A DNA stretch of 64,000 nucleotides from Glycomyces sp. TRM65418 (GCF_019710475.1 NZ_JAJFAX010000010.1:62001-126000), one strand, 5' to 3'; shown: positions 14,979 to 23,861, numbered from the stretch's first letter. Numbers and translations: made by a program. The notes: generated by a model from the sequence alone, not told the origin.

Positions 14979-16280
14979 TCAGCCCGCGACCGCGACCGGT
15001 TCGGGCTCGGCGGGCCCGGGCAGGTCGCGCATGTTCCGCAGCGGCGAGAGGAAGACCGGCAGGAACGACAGGCAGACCCCCGCCGCGGCGATCCACAGCG
15101 TCGTCCTCGCCCCCAGGAACTCCCCGAGCACGCCGCCGAGGAGGGCCCCGACCGCGCTGAGGCCCCAGGCCAGGAATCGGACCGTGGCGTTCATGCGGCC
15201 GAGCAGCCGGTCGGGGGTCAGGCGCTGGCGGAAGCTCACCTGGTTCACGTTGTAGACGACCGAGCCGACGCCCACGATCCCCATGCCCAAGGCGCCCAGC
15301 CACAGTCGCCACCCCGGTTCGGCGGCGGGGAGGAGCAGCAGGCACGGGGACGTCACGAACGTGGAGATCCAGATGGCCCGGCCCTCCCCCAGCCGGGCGG
15401 TGGCCGGGCCGGACAGGAACGCGCCGGCGAGGCCGCCGACGCCGAACACGCCGAAGAACAGGCCGATCTGCCCGGGCGTCATGCCCAGGTCGCGGGGCAG
15501 GAAGACGACGATCATCGCCATGAACGCCCCCATCCAGAGGTTCCACCAGCTGGTGCAAGCCACGATGGACGCCAGGAGGCGGTTGCCGAAGACGAAGGCC
15601 AGCCCCTCCTTGATCTCGGTGGCGATCCGGGCGTCGTGGGCGACTCGCGGCTTCGCTTCACGGCGGCGGATGCGGACGAGGAAGAGGGCCGAGGCGCCCA
15701 TGGCGACCGCGTCGAAGGCGATCGCCACCGGCGCCGTGAGCCATTCGATGAGCTGACCGGCGAGCACGGGGCCGCCGAGGTGCGCGGTGGAGCGCACGGT
15801 CTCGAGCTTCGCGTTGCCCTCCACCAGCTTCGCGCGGCCGACCAGGTGCGGCAGGTAGCTCTGGTAGGAGACGTCGAAGAAGACGGTGCAGACGCCGACG
15901 GTCAAGGCGACGGCGTACAGGTGCCCGATGGTGAGGGCGTCGGCCCACCAGGCGACGGGAACGGTGAACAGGACGGCCGCACGCACGACGTCGCTGACGA
16001 TGAGGACGCGCCGGCGGCGCATCCGGTCGATCCACGCGCCCGCGGGCAGGCCGATGAGCAGGAACGCGAGCATGGTCATGGCCGACAGGAGGCCGACCTG
16101 GAATTCGCTCGCGCCGAGGGCGAGGACGGCCGCGAGCGGGAGCGCGAGAGTGGTGATCTGGAAGCCGAACTGGGAGACCGTGGTGGAGAGGAAGAGGCCG
16201 CGGAAGTCGTGGTCGCGCAGGAGCCCGAGGCGGTCCCTCCGCTCGGGCGGGTCGGGGTTCGGTTCACCGAGGGAGATCAT
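14979..16280 (-). CDS. MFS transporter (exporter-like)
   Basis: The 433-residue protein has about 12 transmembrane helices of the major facilitator superfamily (first helix FRGLFLSTTVSQFGFQITTLALPLA; loop 2-3 motif GAWIDRMRRRRVLI). It resembles the MFS_3/enterobactin- or macrolide-exporter group (tetronasin- and Mef-like). The ATG at 16280 is immediately preceded by the large dyad at 16281-16320, with AATACT (minus strand, 16293-16288) as a -10 box 7 bases from the start, so it is probably leaderless. An upstream in-frame ATG at 16322 would place the dyad inside the gene and is disfavoured. It is divergent from the ArsR-like regulator. Confidence 0.87.
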   Translation of the reverse strand: MISLGEPNPDPPERRDRLGLLRDHDFRGLFLSTTVSQFGFQITTLALPLAAVLALGASEFQVGLLSAMTMLAFLLIGLPAGAWIDRMRRRRVLIVSDVVRAAVLFTVPVAWWADALTIGHLYAVALTVGVCTVFFDVSYQSYLPHLVGRAKLVEGNAKLETVRSTAHLGGPVLAGQLIEWLTAPVAIAFDAVAMGASALFLVRIRRREAKPRVAHDARIATEIKEGLAFVFGNRLLASIVACTSWWNLWMGAFMAMIVVFLPRDLGMTPGQIGLFFGVFGVGGLAGAFLSGPATARLGEGRAIWISTFVTSPCLLLLPAAEPGWRLWLGALGMGIVGVGSVVYNVNQVSFRQRLTPDRLLGRMNATVRFLAWGLSAVGALLGGVLGEFLGARTTLWIAAAGVCLSFLPVFLSPLRNMRDLPGPAEPEPVAVAG

Positions 16281-16320
16281 GCGATTGAGTATTCCCAATC
16301 GATTGGGAAGTGTCAATCGC
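16281..16320. promoter_or_regulatory. 40-bp nested dyad operator between MFS and ArsR-like genes
   Basis: TTCCCAATCGATTGGGAA (16292-16309) is a perfect 18-bp palindrome. GCGATTGA (16281-16288) and TCAATCGC (16313-16320) form an outer inverted repeat with exactly the same centre (16300.5), so 34 of 40 positions are symmetric. The dyad covers the -10 of the exporter gene on one side and the -35 zone of the regulator (TAGGAT at 16330-16335) on the other. It is an excellent operator for the adjacent regulator. Confidence 0.8.
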
Positions 16321-16341
16321 ATTTGCCGCTAGGATGATCAC

Positions 16342-16887
16342 GTGGCAGTAGAGCGCAGCGCAGAGGGATTCAAGGACGATCGGCCGGTGGCGACCGAGGC
16401 CGAGGCGAAGGCCGTGGCCTCGGCGGTGCGCCTGCGGATTCTGCGCCTGTGCCTCGACAGCCCGTTGACGAACAAGGAGATCGCGCAGCGGCTCGGCGCG
16501 AACCCGGCCACGGTACTGCACCACGTGCGCAAACTCGTGGACACGGGTTTCCTCGCGCCGCAGGGGGAACGAGTCGGAGCGCGCGGGGCGCGCGAGATTC
16601 CCTACCTGGCGACGCGGAAGTCCTGGGCGCTGCAGCTCGGGGACGAGTTCCGCTCGGACCTCTCCGTCGCGATGCTGGAGGTCTTCCGCACCGAGGTCGC
16701 GCAGGTCCCCGATCCGGCGCAGGTGAACACCGGCAGGCTCGGGCTGCGGTTGAACGCCGAGCAGTACCGTGAGCTCAGTCGGCGGTTCAAGGACCTGTTC
16801 GACGAACTGGAGCAGTGGCAGCCCGGCCCGGGAGCGGAGCCGTATTCGCTGTTCGTGGCGATCCACCCCGACGCCGGCCGGCAGTGA
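16342..16887 (+). CDS. ArsR-like winged-helix regulator (HTH_20)
   Basis: A 181-residue regulator with an N-terminal winged helix: VRLRILRLCLDSPLTNKEIA (about residues 29-48) then RLGANPATVLHHVRKLVDTGFL, the ArsR/HTH_20 pattern. The C-terminal part lacks metal-binding cysteines and probably binds an organic ligand. TAGGAT ends 6 bases before the GTG, suggesting a leaderless transcript. The gene is divergent from the MFS exporter, and the dyad between them is probably bound by this protein to control both. Confidence 0.87.
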   Translation: MAVERSAEGFKDDRPVATEAEAKAVASAVRLRILRLCLDSPLTNKEIAQRLGANPATVLHHVRKLVDTGFLAPQGERVGARGAREIPYLATRKSWALQLGDEFRSDLSVAMLEVFRTEVAQVPDPAQVNTGRLGLRLNAEQYRELSRRFKDLFDELEQWQPGPGAEPYSLFVAIHPDAGRQ

Positions 16888-17025
16888 TCCGGCGAGGCTC
16901 CCACCGGATCGCCGGACTGTTCCGGCGGCGGACTGCGCATCGGACGCCCGTGACCCGGCCTCGGTGATGACGCGCGGGCATGACACTCCCGGTCGGACCG
17001 TCCTCACGAGCGGGGCGCGCGAAAA

Positions 17026-17061
17026 GACGGGGGCGGGGACCCCTCAGACCCCGCCCCCGTC
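17026..17061. terminator. Strong hairpin between convergent regulator and glpD
   Basis: A perfect 13-bp GC stem (17026-17038 with 17049-17061) around a 10-base loop lies 140 bases after the regulator stop and 44 bases after the glpD stop (minus strand). It can serve both directions but best fits the end of the glycerol operon. Confidence 0.75.
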
Positions 17062-17104
17062 GCTCCCTCATTCATTCCAGTGAAGACTCATGTCCGGCGA
17101 CGAC

Positions 17105-18724
17105 TCACCTGCGGTCGAGCATCGCCTGGACCTTCGCCCGGACCTCGGGGGTGTCGAGGCCCCGGATCATCAGGGTGGTACGGCGGCGCAGCACGTCGTC
17201 GACGGTCTCGGCCCACTCGCGGTCGCGCGCGTAGACCACCTGCGCCCAGATCTCCGGCGCGTCCGGGTGGACCCGCTCGGCCAGCTCCGGGTGCTCCCCC
17301 GCGAGGCGGGTGATGTCGAACGCGATCGAGCCGTAGTGCGTCGCCAGGTGCTTCGCGGTGTCCTCGCCGAGGTTCGGCAGCGGCGCGCCGCCGTCCGAGA
17401 GCAGCCGGTGCTCCACGGCGTGCGGGTTCGCGATGCCCGGCAGCGGCAGCCGGTGCGGCAGGTTCCGCATCGGCTCCATCTCGGACCCGAGCGAGTGGCC
17501 CGGCAGCTCCGAGAGCTTCTTCATCACGGTCCGTCCGATGTGGCGGAACGTGGTCCACTTGCCGCCGGCCACCGACAGCATCCCGCCGCGGCCCTCGGTC
17601 ACCACCGTCTCGCGCTTGGCCTTCGCCGTGCTCTCCGGACCGCCCGGCAGCACCCGCAGGCCCGCGAACGCGTACGTGATCAGTTCGGGCTTGAGCTGCT
17701 CGGAGCGCACCGACAGGCTCGCCTCGTCGAGGATCTGCTCGAAGTCGGCCTTGGTCGGCGTGACGCGGCCCGGGTCGCCTTCGTAGACCTCGTCGGTGGT
17801 GCCCAGCAGGAGCATGTCCTCCCACGGCAGCGCGAACGTGATGCGGTACTTGTCGACCGGCGTCGCCAGGGCGGCCTTCCAGTCGGCGGTGCGCTTGAGC
17901 ACCAGGTGCGCGCCCTTGGAGAGCCGGATGGACGGGTCCGCGCCGGCGTTCTCCATGCGCCGCAGGTGGTCGACCCACGGGCCGGTCGCGTTGAGGACGA
18001 CGTGGGCGTCCACGCCGAACTCGGTGCCGTCGATCTTGTCGCGCAGGTCGGCGCCGCTGACGCGGCCGCCGGTGAAGCGCAGGCCGGTGACCTCGGCGTA
18101 GTTGAGCACGGCCGCGCCGGCGTCGGCCGCGGCGCGGGTGGTCATGAGCGCCATGCGGGCGTCGTTCATCTGGCTGTCGCCGTAGACGGCGACCGCTTTG
18201 AGGTCCTTGGTCCGCAGCTCCGGCACGGCCTCGCGGGCCTTGGCGGGGCTGAGCAGGTGGCCGACGCCGTCGCCGAAGGCCGAGAGCGCGGAGTAGGCGA
18301 AGACGCCCGCGCCGAGCTTCGCGGCCCCGTGCGGCCCTCCCTTGTAGACGGGGAGGTAGAAGGTGAGCGGGCGCGACAGGTGGGGCGCGACCTGGCGGGT
18401 GAGGGCGCGGCGTTCGAAGTGGTTCTCCGCGACGAGTTTGACCGCGCCGGTCTGGAGGTAGCGCAGTCCGCCGTGGAGGAGCTTGGACGAGGCCGAGGAG
18501 GTCGAGCCGGCGAAGTCGCCGGCGTCCACGAGGGCCGCCCGCAGCCCCGACTGCGCGGCATGCCAGGCCGTGGAGAGGCCCAGGATGCCGCCGCCGATCA
18601 CGAGCAGGTCGAACGTGGCGTTCGTCAGCTGCTCGCGCTGTTCGGCTCGGCTCACCCGCTCGGTGAAGCAGAAGGCGCCGGTCGGGTCCGTCCCGGTTGC
18701 GGACGGGTGCTGCAAGGTGGTCAT
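17105..18724 (-). CDS. glpD: Aerobic glycerol-3-phosphate dehydrogenase
   Basis: The 539-residue flavoprotein oxidises sn-glycerol 3-phosphate to dihydroxyacetone phosphate and passes electrons to the quinone pool at the membrane. The FAD motif LLVIGGGILGLSTAWHAAQSG is at about residues 38-58, followed by the family signature SKLLHGGLRYL, and WEDMLLLGTTDEVYEGD and the C-terminal DAO_C domain with ARDREWAETVDDVLRRRTT. It is the last gene of the operon, 10 bases after glpK, with AGGAG before its ATG. Order glpF-glpK-glpD matches Streptomyces gylCAB. Confidence 0.95.
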   Translation of the reverse strand: MTTLQHPSATGTDPTGAFCFTERVSRAEQREQLTNATFDLLVIGGGILGLSTAWHAAQSGLRAALVDAGDFAGSTSSASSKLLHGGLRYLQTGAVKLVAENHFERRALTRQVAPHLSRPLTFYLPVYKGGPHGAAKLGAGVFAYSALSAFGDGVGHLLSPAKAREAVPELRTKDLKAVAVYGDSQMNDARMALMTTRAAADAGAAVLNYAEVTGLRFTGGRVSGADLRDKIDGTEFGVDAHVVLNATGPWVDHLRRMENAGADPSIRLSKGAHLVLKRTADWKAALATPVDKYRITFALPWEDMLLLGTTDEVYEGDPGRVTPTKADFEQILDEASLSVRSEQLKPELITYAFAGLRVLPGGPESTAKAKRETVVTEGRGGMLSVAGGKWTTFRHIGRTVMKKLSELPGHSLGSEMEPMRNLPHRLPLPGIANPHAVEHRLLSDGGAPLPNLGEDTAKHLATHYGSIAFDITRLAGEHPELAERVHPDAPEIWAQVVYARDREWAETVDDVLRRRTTLMIRGLDTPEVRAKVQAMLDRR

Positions 18725-18734
18725 CGCGGTGCTC

Positions 18735-20264
18735 CTACTCTTCGATCCAGCCCATGGTCCGCTGCACGGCCTTGAGCCAGTTCTGGTATTCCCGGTCGCG
18801 GACCTCGGGGTCCATGTCGGGCGTCCATTCGGCGGCCCTGCGCCAGTTGGCGCGCAGGTCCTCGACGCTGTCCCAGAAGCCGACGGCGAGGCCGGCGGCG
18901 TAGGCGGCGCCGAGGCACGTGGTCTCGGCGACCATGGGTCGCACGACGGGCGCGTCGAGCACGTCGGCGAGGAACTGCATGAGGAGGTTGTTGGAGGTCA
19001 TGCCGCCGTCGACCTTGAGGGTGAGGAGGTCGTCGCCGGAGTCCTTGATCATGGCGTCGCTGATCTCGCGGGTCTGCCAGGCGGTGGCCTCGAGGACGGC
19101 GCGGGCGATGTGGGCCTTGGTGACGTACCGGGTGAGGCCGGCGATGACGCCGCGGGCGTCGGAGCGCCAGTAGGGCGCGAAGAGCCCGGAGAAGGCCGGT
19201 ACGAAGTAGGCGCCGCCGTTGTCCTCCACGGTCATCGCGAGCGTCTCGATCTCGGCGGCGGTCTTGATGAGTCCCATCTGGTCGCGCATCCACTGGACGA
19301 GCGAGCCGGTGACGGCGATCGAGCCTTCGAGGGCGTAGACCGGGTCCTGCTCGCCGATGCGGTAGCCGACGGTGGTGATCAGGCCGGACTCGGAGTGGAT
19401 GAGCTTCTCACCGGTGTTCATGAGCATGAACGTGCCGGTGCCGTAAGTGGACTTGGCCTCGCCGATGCTGAAGCAGGTCTGCCCGAAGAGGGCGGCCTGC
19501 TGGTCGCCGAGCGCGGAGGCCACGGGCACGCCCGCGAGGAGGCCGCCCATGGGGCCGCCGGTGACGGTGCCGTAGACCTCGGAGGAGGAGCGGATCTCGG
19601 GGAGCACCTGCATGGGCACGCCCATCTCGGCGGCGATCTCGGGGTTCCACTGGAGGTCGTCGAGGTTCATCAGGAGGGTGCGCGAGGCGTTGGTGACGTC
19701 GGTGACGTGCACGCCGCCGTTGACGCCGCCGGTGAGGTTCCAGATGACCCAGGAGTCCATGGTTCCGAACAGGAGGTCGCCCGCCTCGGCGCGTTCTCGC
19801 AGGCCGGGGACGTTGTCGAGGAGCCAGGCGATCTTGGGCCCGGCGAAGTACGCGGCGAGCGGGAGGCCGGTCTGGCGGCGGAAGCGGTCCTGGCCGATGT
19901 CGCCGCCGAGTTCCCGGACCTTGACGTCGGTGCGGGTGTCCTGCCAGACGATGGCGTTGTGGACGGGCTTGCCGGTGTGCTTGTCCCACAGCATGGTGGT
20001 CTCGCGCTGGTTGGTGATGCCGATGGCGAGGATGTCCTCGCGGGAGGCGCCGGCCTTGACCATCGCCCCGGCGACGACGTCCTGGACGTTCTTCCAGATC
20101 TCGGCGGCGTCGTGCTCCACCCAGCCGGGCTTGGGGAAGATCTGGGCGTGCTCTTTCTGGTCGACGGAGACGATGCGGCCGTCGCGGTCGAAGATGATGC
20201 ACCGGGAGGAGGTGGTGCCCTGGTCGATGGCGGCGATGAAGGGGCCTGCGTGCGAGTCGGTCAT
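18735..20264 (-). CDS. glpK: Glycerol kinase
   Basis: The 509-residue FGGY kinase phosphorylates glycerol to sn-glycerol 3-phosphate with ATP. Typical motifs are [18 protein letters not shown] at the N-terminus, GITNQRETT near residue 80, and [18 protein letters not shown] with the FGGY-type C-terminal glycine-rich region. ATG at 20264 follows GGAG by 7 bases; an in-frame ATG at 20348 would run into glpF and is rejected. It lies between glpF and glpD and is the committed step of the pathway. Confidence 0.96.
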   Translation of the reverse strand: MTDSHAGPFIAAIDQGTTSSRCIIFDRDGRIVSVDQKEHAQIFPKPGWVEHDAAEIWKNVQDVVAGAMVKAGASREDILAIGITNQRETTMLWDKHTGKPVHNAIVWQDTRTDVKVRELGGDIGQDRFRRQTGLPLAAYFAGPKIAWLLDNVPGLRERAEAGDLLFGTMDSWVIWNLTGGVNGGVHVTDVTNASRTLLMNLDDLQWNPEIAAEMGVPMQVLPEIRSSSEVYGTVTGGPMGGLLAGVPVASALGDQQAALFGQTCFSIGEAKSTYGTGTFMLMNTGEKLIHSESGLITTVGYRIGEQDPVYALEGSIAVTGSLVQWMRDQMGLIKTAAEIETLAMTVEDNGGAYFVPAFSGLFAPYWRSDARGVIAGLTRYVTKAHIARAVLEATAWQTREISDAMIKDSGDDLLTLKVDGGMTSNNLLMQFLADVLDAPVVRPMVAETTCLGAAYAAGLAVGFWDSVEDLRANWRRAAEWTPDMDPEVRDREYQNWLKAVQRTMGWIEE

Positions 20265-20334
20265 GGTGCGCTCCAGAACGTCGTTGTCGTGGTGGACTGC
20301 CGGGAAGGCGGATACGTCGATTGTGTGCCCATGG

Positions 20335-21108
20335 CTATGCGAAGGCAACGTTGTAGAGGCCGGCGGCGAGGGCGGCGCCGACGAGCGGGCCGATCACGGG
20401 GATCCACGCGTAGCCCCAGTCGGAGCGGCCTTTGCCCTTGAGGGGCAGGAGGGCGTGGACGATGCGCGGCCCGAGGTCGCGGGCCGGGTTGATGGCGTAG
20501 CCGGTGGGGCCGCCGAGCGAGAGACCGATCGCCACGACGACGAGGGCGGTGATGAGGACGCCGAGGGTGCCCAGGCCGTTGCCTTCGTCGTTGAGCCCCT
20601 GGGTGAGGATCGCGATGACGAGGACGAAGGTGCCGATGATCTCGGTGGTGAGGTTCTGAGCGGTGTTGCGGATCTCGGGGCCGGTGGAGAAGACGCCCAG
20701 CACGGGGCCGGCCTTGGCGTCCTTGGCGCCTTCGACGGCGTCGGGCTGGGCCGCGAGGTCGGCCATGTGGGTCTGGAACTGGCCGTAGTAGGCGAGCCAG
20801 GCGAGGGTGGCGCCGAGCATCGCGCCGACCAGTTCGGAGGCGAAGTAGAGGGGGACCTGGGACCACGGGGTGGCGCCCTCGATGGCGAGGCCGAGGGTGA
20901 CGGCGGGGTTGAGGTGGGCGCCGGAGACGCCGGCGGCGATGTACGCGCCGGTGAGGACGGCGAAGCCCCACCCGAAGGTGATGGCCAGCCAGCCGGCGCC
21001 CTGCGCCTTGGATTTCTTGAGGGTGACGGCGGCGACCACGCCGGCGCCGAGGAGGATCAGCATCGCGGTCCCGACGACCTCGCCGATGATGATGTCTGCG
21101 TTGGACAC
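20335..21108 (-). CDS. glpF: Glycerol facilitator (MIP family)
   Basis: The 257-residue membrane channel carries glycerol by facilitated diffusion. Both half-helix motifs of the family are present: HLNPAVTLG near residue 65 and [13 protein letters not shown] near residue 205; the Asp after the second NPAR is the mark of glycerol facilitators rather than water channels. The GTG at 21108 is chosen because AGGAG lies 5 bases upstream and the first helix ([20 protein letters not shown]) begins right after it; the longer frame to 21219 adds an unrelated hydrophilic stretch that would span the promoter zone. Confidence 0.93.
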   Translation of the reverse strand: MSNADIIIGEVVGTAMLILLGAGVVAAVTLKKSKAQGAGWLAITFGWGFAVLTGAYIAAGVSGAHLNPAVTLGLAIEGATPWSQVPLYFASELVGAMLGATLAWLAYYGQFQTHMADLAAQPDAVEGAKDAKAGPVLGVFSTGPEIRNTAQNLTTEIIGTFVLVIAILTQGLNDEGNGLGTLGVLITALVVVAIGLSLGGPTGYAINPARDLGPRIVHALLPLKGKGRSDWGYAWIPVIGPLVGAALAAGLYNVAFA

Positions 21109-21203
21109 ACCGACTCCTTTGTCTGCGTCCGAGGCCGGGGCCTGGGCTCCAGCCTCGTGGGAAGGGCTTGTTCGACTCGGCGGGCCTCCCGAACGCTCAA
21201 ATC

Positions 21204-21290
21204 GTCGAGTGTTCGACAATGCCGACCGATGTACGAAAAGTGTTCTCCTTAGTTACCGGCGCGTCAATACATATGTGATGACCGTCACAT
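21204..21290 (-). promoter_or_regulatory. glpF promoter with Crp-type site and IclR/GylR operator
   Basis: On the minus strand TTGACG (21267-21262), a 17-base spacer and AACACT (21244-21239) form a promoter. Upstream lies ATGTGA-N6-TCACAT (21273-21290), a perfect match to the Crp/GlxR consensus TGTGA-N6-TCACA. Downstream of the expected start lies GCATTGTCGAAC (21222-21211), shared exactly with the gylR upstream region, next to a GTCGA-N4-TCGAC repeat (21204-21217). This fits activation by a Crp homologue and repression by the IclR-type regulator. Confidence 0.75.
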
Positions 21291-21379
21291 AGGTCCTGAT
21301 GGAACATGCGAAACAGCTGCAAGACAGGCATACCAGGACCACAGGAGATCCGCAGGGAAGTGATGAAAAGGACGAACCG

Positions 21380-22144
21380 TTAGAAGGGTTTGGCCCCGAG
21401 ATCGCGGGAGACCGAGCGCGCGGTGTCGCGGACGGCCGCGATGAGCTCGGCCCGCAGCTCGCCGTCCCGGCAGACCCGCTCGACCGCACCGGTAATGCCG
21501 ACCGACCCGACCGCCATGCGGCGGCGGTCGTAGATCGGGGCCGCCACCGAGGCCACCCCGTCGAGGGTCTCCTCGTTGTCGACGGCGTAGCCCTGGGCGC
21601 GCGTCAGCTCCAGGATCCGCTCGACGTCGTCGAGATCGCTGATCGTGCGGGACGTGAACGGCTCGCGCTTGGCGTCGACGAGTTCGGCGTGGGCCACCGG
21701 GTCGGTGGCGGCGAGGACCTTGCCGAGGGCCGTGGAGTGCAGCGGCTGCATCGCGCCGACCTCCAGCACCTGGCGGCTGTCGTCGGGACGGAAGACGTGG
21801 TGGACGATGAGGACGCCATGCTGGTGGAGCACCCCCAGGTAGACGGCCTCGCCGGAGGAGCGGGCGAGGTCGTCCGTCCACACCAGCGCGCGGGCGCGCA
21901 GTTCGTGGACGTCGAGGTAGGTGGTGCCCAGGCGCAGGAGTTCGGCGCCGAGCTGGTAGCGGCCCGAGCCGGGGTCCTGCTCGACGAAGCCCTCGTGCTG
22001 GAGGGTGCGCAGGATGCCGTGGGCGGTGGCCTTCGCGAGGCCGAGCGCCGAGGCGATGTCGGACAGGCCGAGGCGCCGCTCGCCGCCCGCGAGCAGCCGC
22101 AGCATCGCCGCGGCGCGCTCCAGCGACTGGATGTTCTTGGCCAT
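21380..22144 (-). CDS. gylR: IclR-family glycerol operon regulator (GylR-like)
   Basis: A 254-residue IclR regulator. The winged helix is SLERAAAMLRLLAGGERRLG...LSDIASALGLAKATAHGILRTL (residues 6-50), and the effector domain follows from about residue 75 (LRARALVWTDDLARSSGEAVYLG) with the conserved PLHSTALGKVLAA and a C-terminal GSVGITGAVERV. GGAGGC is 8 bases before the ATG. Position directly upstream of glpF-glpK-glpD on the same strand matches gylR of Streptomyces, which represses the operon in the absence of glycerol 3-phosphate. Its own leader contains the same 12-base motif as the glpF promoter. Confidence 0.9.
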   Translation of the reverse strand: MAKNIQSLERAAAMLRLLAGGERRLGLSDIASALGLAKATAHGILRTLQHEGFVEQDPGSGRYQLGAELLRLGTTYLDVHELRARALVWTDDLARSSGEAVYLGVLHQHGVLIVHHVFRPDDSRQVLEVGAMQPLHSTALGKVLAATDPVAHAELVDAKREPFTSRTISDLDDVERILELTRAQGYAVDNEETLDGVASVAAPIYDRRRMAVGSVGITGAVERVCRDGELRAELIAAVRDTARSVSRDLGAKPF

Positions 22145-22251
22145 CCGAGCGCCTCCGTTCCATCGGGTCCCACCCGGCGGACCTGACCGCCGCGCCGCAC
22201 TCGGCGAATGTCGTTCACGGCTCGCCGGCCGTGTTCGCGGCCGACGGGCTC

Positions 22252-22332
22252 CGCCGAGAACCGTGCCGGTGCACGGCTCGCGAGCGTCGCCGAGAACTGT
22301 GCCCATGCACGGCTCGCGAGCGTCGCCGAGAG
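22252..22332. repeat. 36-bp tandem repeat in the gylR leader
   Basis: Two copies of a 36-bp unit (22252-22287 and 22288-22323; 33 of 36 identical) are followed by a 9-base partial copy. Each unit contains a small hairpin (CCGTGC/GCACGG in the first) and the palindrome CTCGCGAG. The repeat lies between the putative operator at 22357-22368 and the gylR ribosome site, so it would be transcribed as part of the gylR leader. Confidence 0.75.
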
Positions 22333-22345
22333 CGAGGTCCATCTT

Positions 22346-22368
22346 AACGTTGCCACGTTCGACAATGC
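22346..22368 (-). promoter_or_regulatory. Putative GylR operator upstream of gylR
   Basis: GCATTGTCGAAC (minus strand, 22368-22357) is identical to a 12-mer at the glpF promoter. It abuts an AACGT-N4-ACGTT inverted repeat (22346-22359). Autoregulation by GylR is the simplest reading. Confidence 0.6.
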
Positions 22369-22470
22369 TAAACGCCATCGGTTCTTGCCGACCAGCGGTG
22401 AGCGGCGTCCCGACGAGCCGGGGCACGGGAACGGCGGCGGGCCCTGTCGGGCCCGCCGCCGTTCGCGGGA

Positions 22471-23736
22471 TCAGTGGCCGTAGCGGCTCTTGATGTGGCG
22501 CCACCAGTCCCGGAGCATCCAGTGGTCGAATTCGGTGATAGTGGACGAGGAGCCCGCCTTCATGATGAAGCAGCACTGGCCCGTCGGCGTCCAGTCGTAG
22601 AAGTCGTCCAGGCCGAAGGTGTGGCCGACCTCGTGGAGGTAGATCGTGACCTGAGCGGAGTTCAGCGAGTTCACGAAGTACTCCTGGCCCATGCGCTGGC
22701 CCCAGTCGCCGCCGGCCCCGCCGCCCATGCCCTGGGTGAGCCACAGGCTCTGGTCGTAGTGGTGGTCGTAGCCGCCCGGGCAGTGGGGGTAGTTCCCGTC
22801 CTGGTGGAAGAACCGTCCGCAGTCCTCGCTGCACTGCGGCGCGTCCTCGCGGATGTCCCCGATGTAGACGTCGACCGAGTCGTCGTTCCACTGCAGGAGG
22901 CTGCGGTCGTAGGCGGCCCAGCCGACCACGTTCACGTCGATCTCCTGGAACGGCCAGTCGTTCCAGCCGGCCATCTGGCCGAACCAGAGGTCGTACTGCT
23001 GCTGGAGCTTCGCCTCGATCGCGTCGCGGGTCTGGGCGCTCACACTGTTGCGCGAATCCCATCGGACGCAGTAGTTGACCGTGCCGCCGGTGGCCATGAC
23101 CTGGTCCCAGCCGTAGTTGCGGAAGTTCGGCGGGTAGGTGTCCTCGACGTGGTCCCAGACCTCGTTCAGCGGCTGCACGAGGTGCGCGGGCGGGTTCCAC
23201 TCGTTCTGGTCCGGCCCGCCGGTGGGCGTCTCGGTCGGCGACGCGGTGACGTTCGCGGGCGGGTCGGACGGCGCCGGTCCCGTGTCGCCGGTGCAACGCT
23301 CGCCGTTGAGCCAGAACGCCTTCGGCGCCGAGTCGGCGGTTCCCGAAGCGGTGCCGGTGAAGCCGAAGGTCACCGTAGCGTCGGTCGAGAGCCGCCGGTT
23401 GTGGTCGACGCCGGTCGCGCTGACGCGCGTGCCCGACTGCGTCGCCTCGGTGTTCCACGCGTTGCCGAGCCGCCGGCCGTCGGTGAAGTCCCATTCGAGC
23501 TTCCACGGATCCAGGGGCGTGTCGCCGAGGTTGGTGATCGCCACTTCGGCGTTGAAGCCGCCGGGCCACTGCGCGGTGATCTGGTAGTCCACGTCGCATC
23601 CGGTGATGGCGGCCGAGGCCGTCATCACGGTGAACGCCGTCGCGCCCGCACCGACGACCGCCGCCGCCGCGGCGGCGATCGCGGCGCGCAGGCGCCTTCG
23701 CCTACTGGGGAGTGCCGGTCCCATTCGCGTTCCCAT
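22471..23736 (-). CDS. Secreted CBM2 protein with metzincin-like zinc-peptidase domain
   Basis: The 421-residue product has an Arg-rich start and long Ala-rich signal helix ending near TASA-AIT. Residues about 45-150 form a family 2 carbohydrate-binding module bounded by CDVDYQITAQW and FWLNGERC, the usual disulfide pair of cellulose/chitin-binding modules. A Pro/Thr-rich linker (about 150-175) leads to a C-terminal domain with YLHEVGHTFGLDDFYDW (near residue 375), an HExxHxxGxxD zinc site, followed by CCFIMKAG that resembles the Met-turn of metzincins. Many Cys suggest an extracellular fold. The C-terminal domain is not a family I can name. Monocistronic, divergent from the SMP-30 gene. Confidence 0.8.
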   Translation of the reverse strand: MGTRMGPALPSRRRRLRAAIAAAAAAVVGAGATAFTVMTASAAITGCDVDYQITAQWPGGFNAEVAITNLGDTPLDPWKLEWDFTDGRRLGNAWNTEATQSGTRVSATGVDHNRRLSTDATVTFGFTGTASGTADSAPKAFWLNGERCTGDTGPAPSDPPANVTASPTETPTGGPDQNEWNPPAHLVQPLNEVWDHVEDTYPPNFRNYGWDQVMATGGTVNYCVRWDSRNSVSAQTRDAIEAKLQQQYDLWFGQMAGWNDWPFQEIDVNVVGWAAYDRSLLQWNDDSVDVYIGDIREDAPQCSEDCGRFFHQDGNYPHCPGGYDHHYDQSLWLTQGMGGGAGGDWGQRMGQEYFVNSLNSAQVTIYLHEVGHTFGLDDFYDWTPTGQCCFIMKAGSSSTITEFDHWMLRDWWRHIKSRYGH

Positions 23737-23861
23737 CCGCGACGGCCGGGGCGGCCCGGCCGGTCGCTGTGTCGGATAATGTTGGCCCGGCTCGACGCCG
23801 GGCGATTCGACCGGAACGTCCTGTTCACGGTCACACGGACAGGCTATATCGAGGGGTTTCT

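Noticed and set aside
20265-20348. Upstream start for glycerol kinase
   Set aside because: It would overlap the glpF gene end and lacks a ribosome site, whereas the ATG at 20264 has GGAG and matches the family N-terminus.
22208-22483. Plus-strand 91-codon frame with a 12-residue repeated peptide
   Set aside because: The peptide repeat only reflects the 36-bp DNA repeat; there is no ribosome site and the frame runs into the antisense of a real gene.
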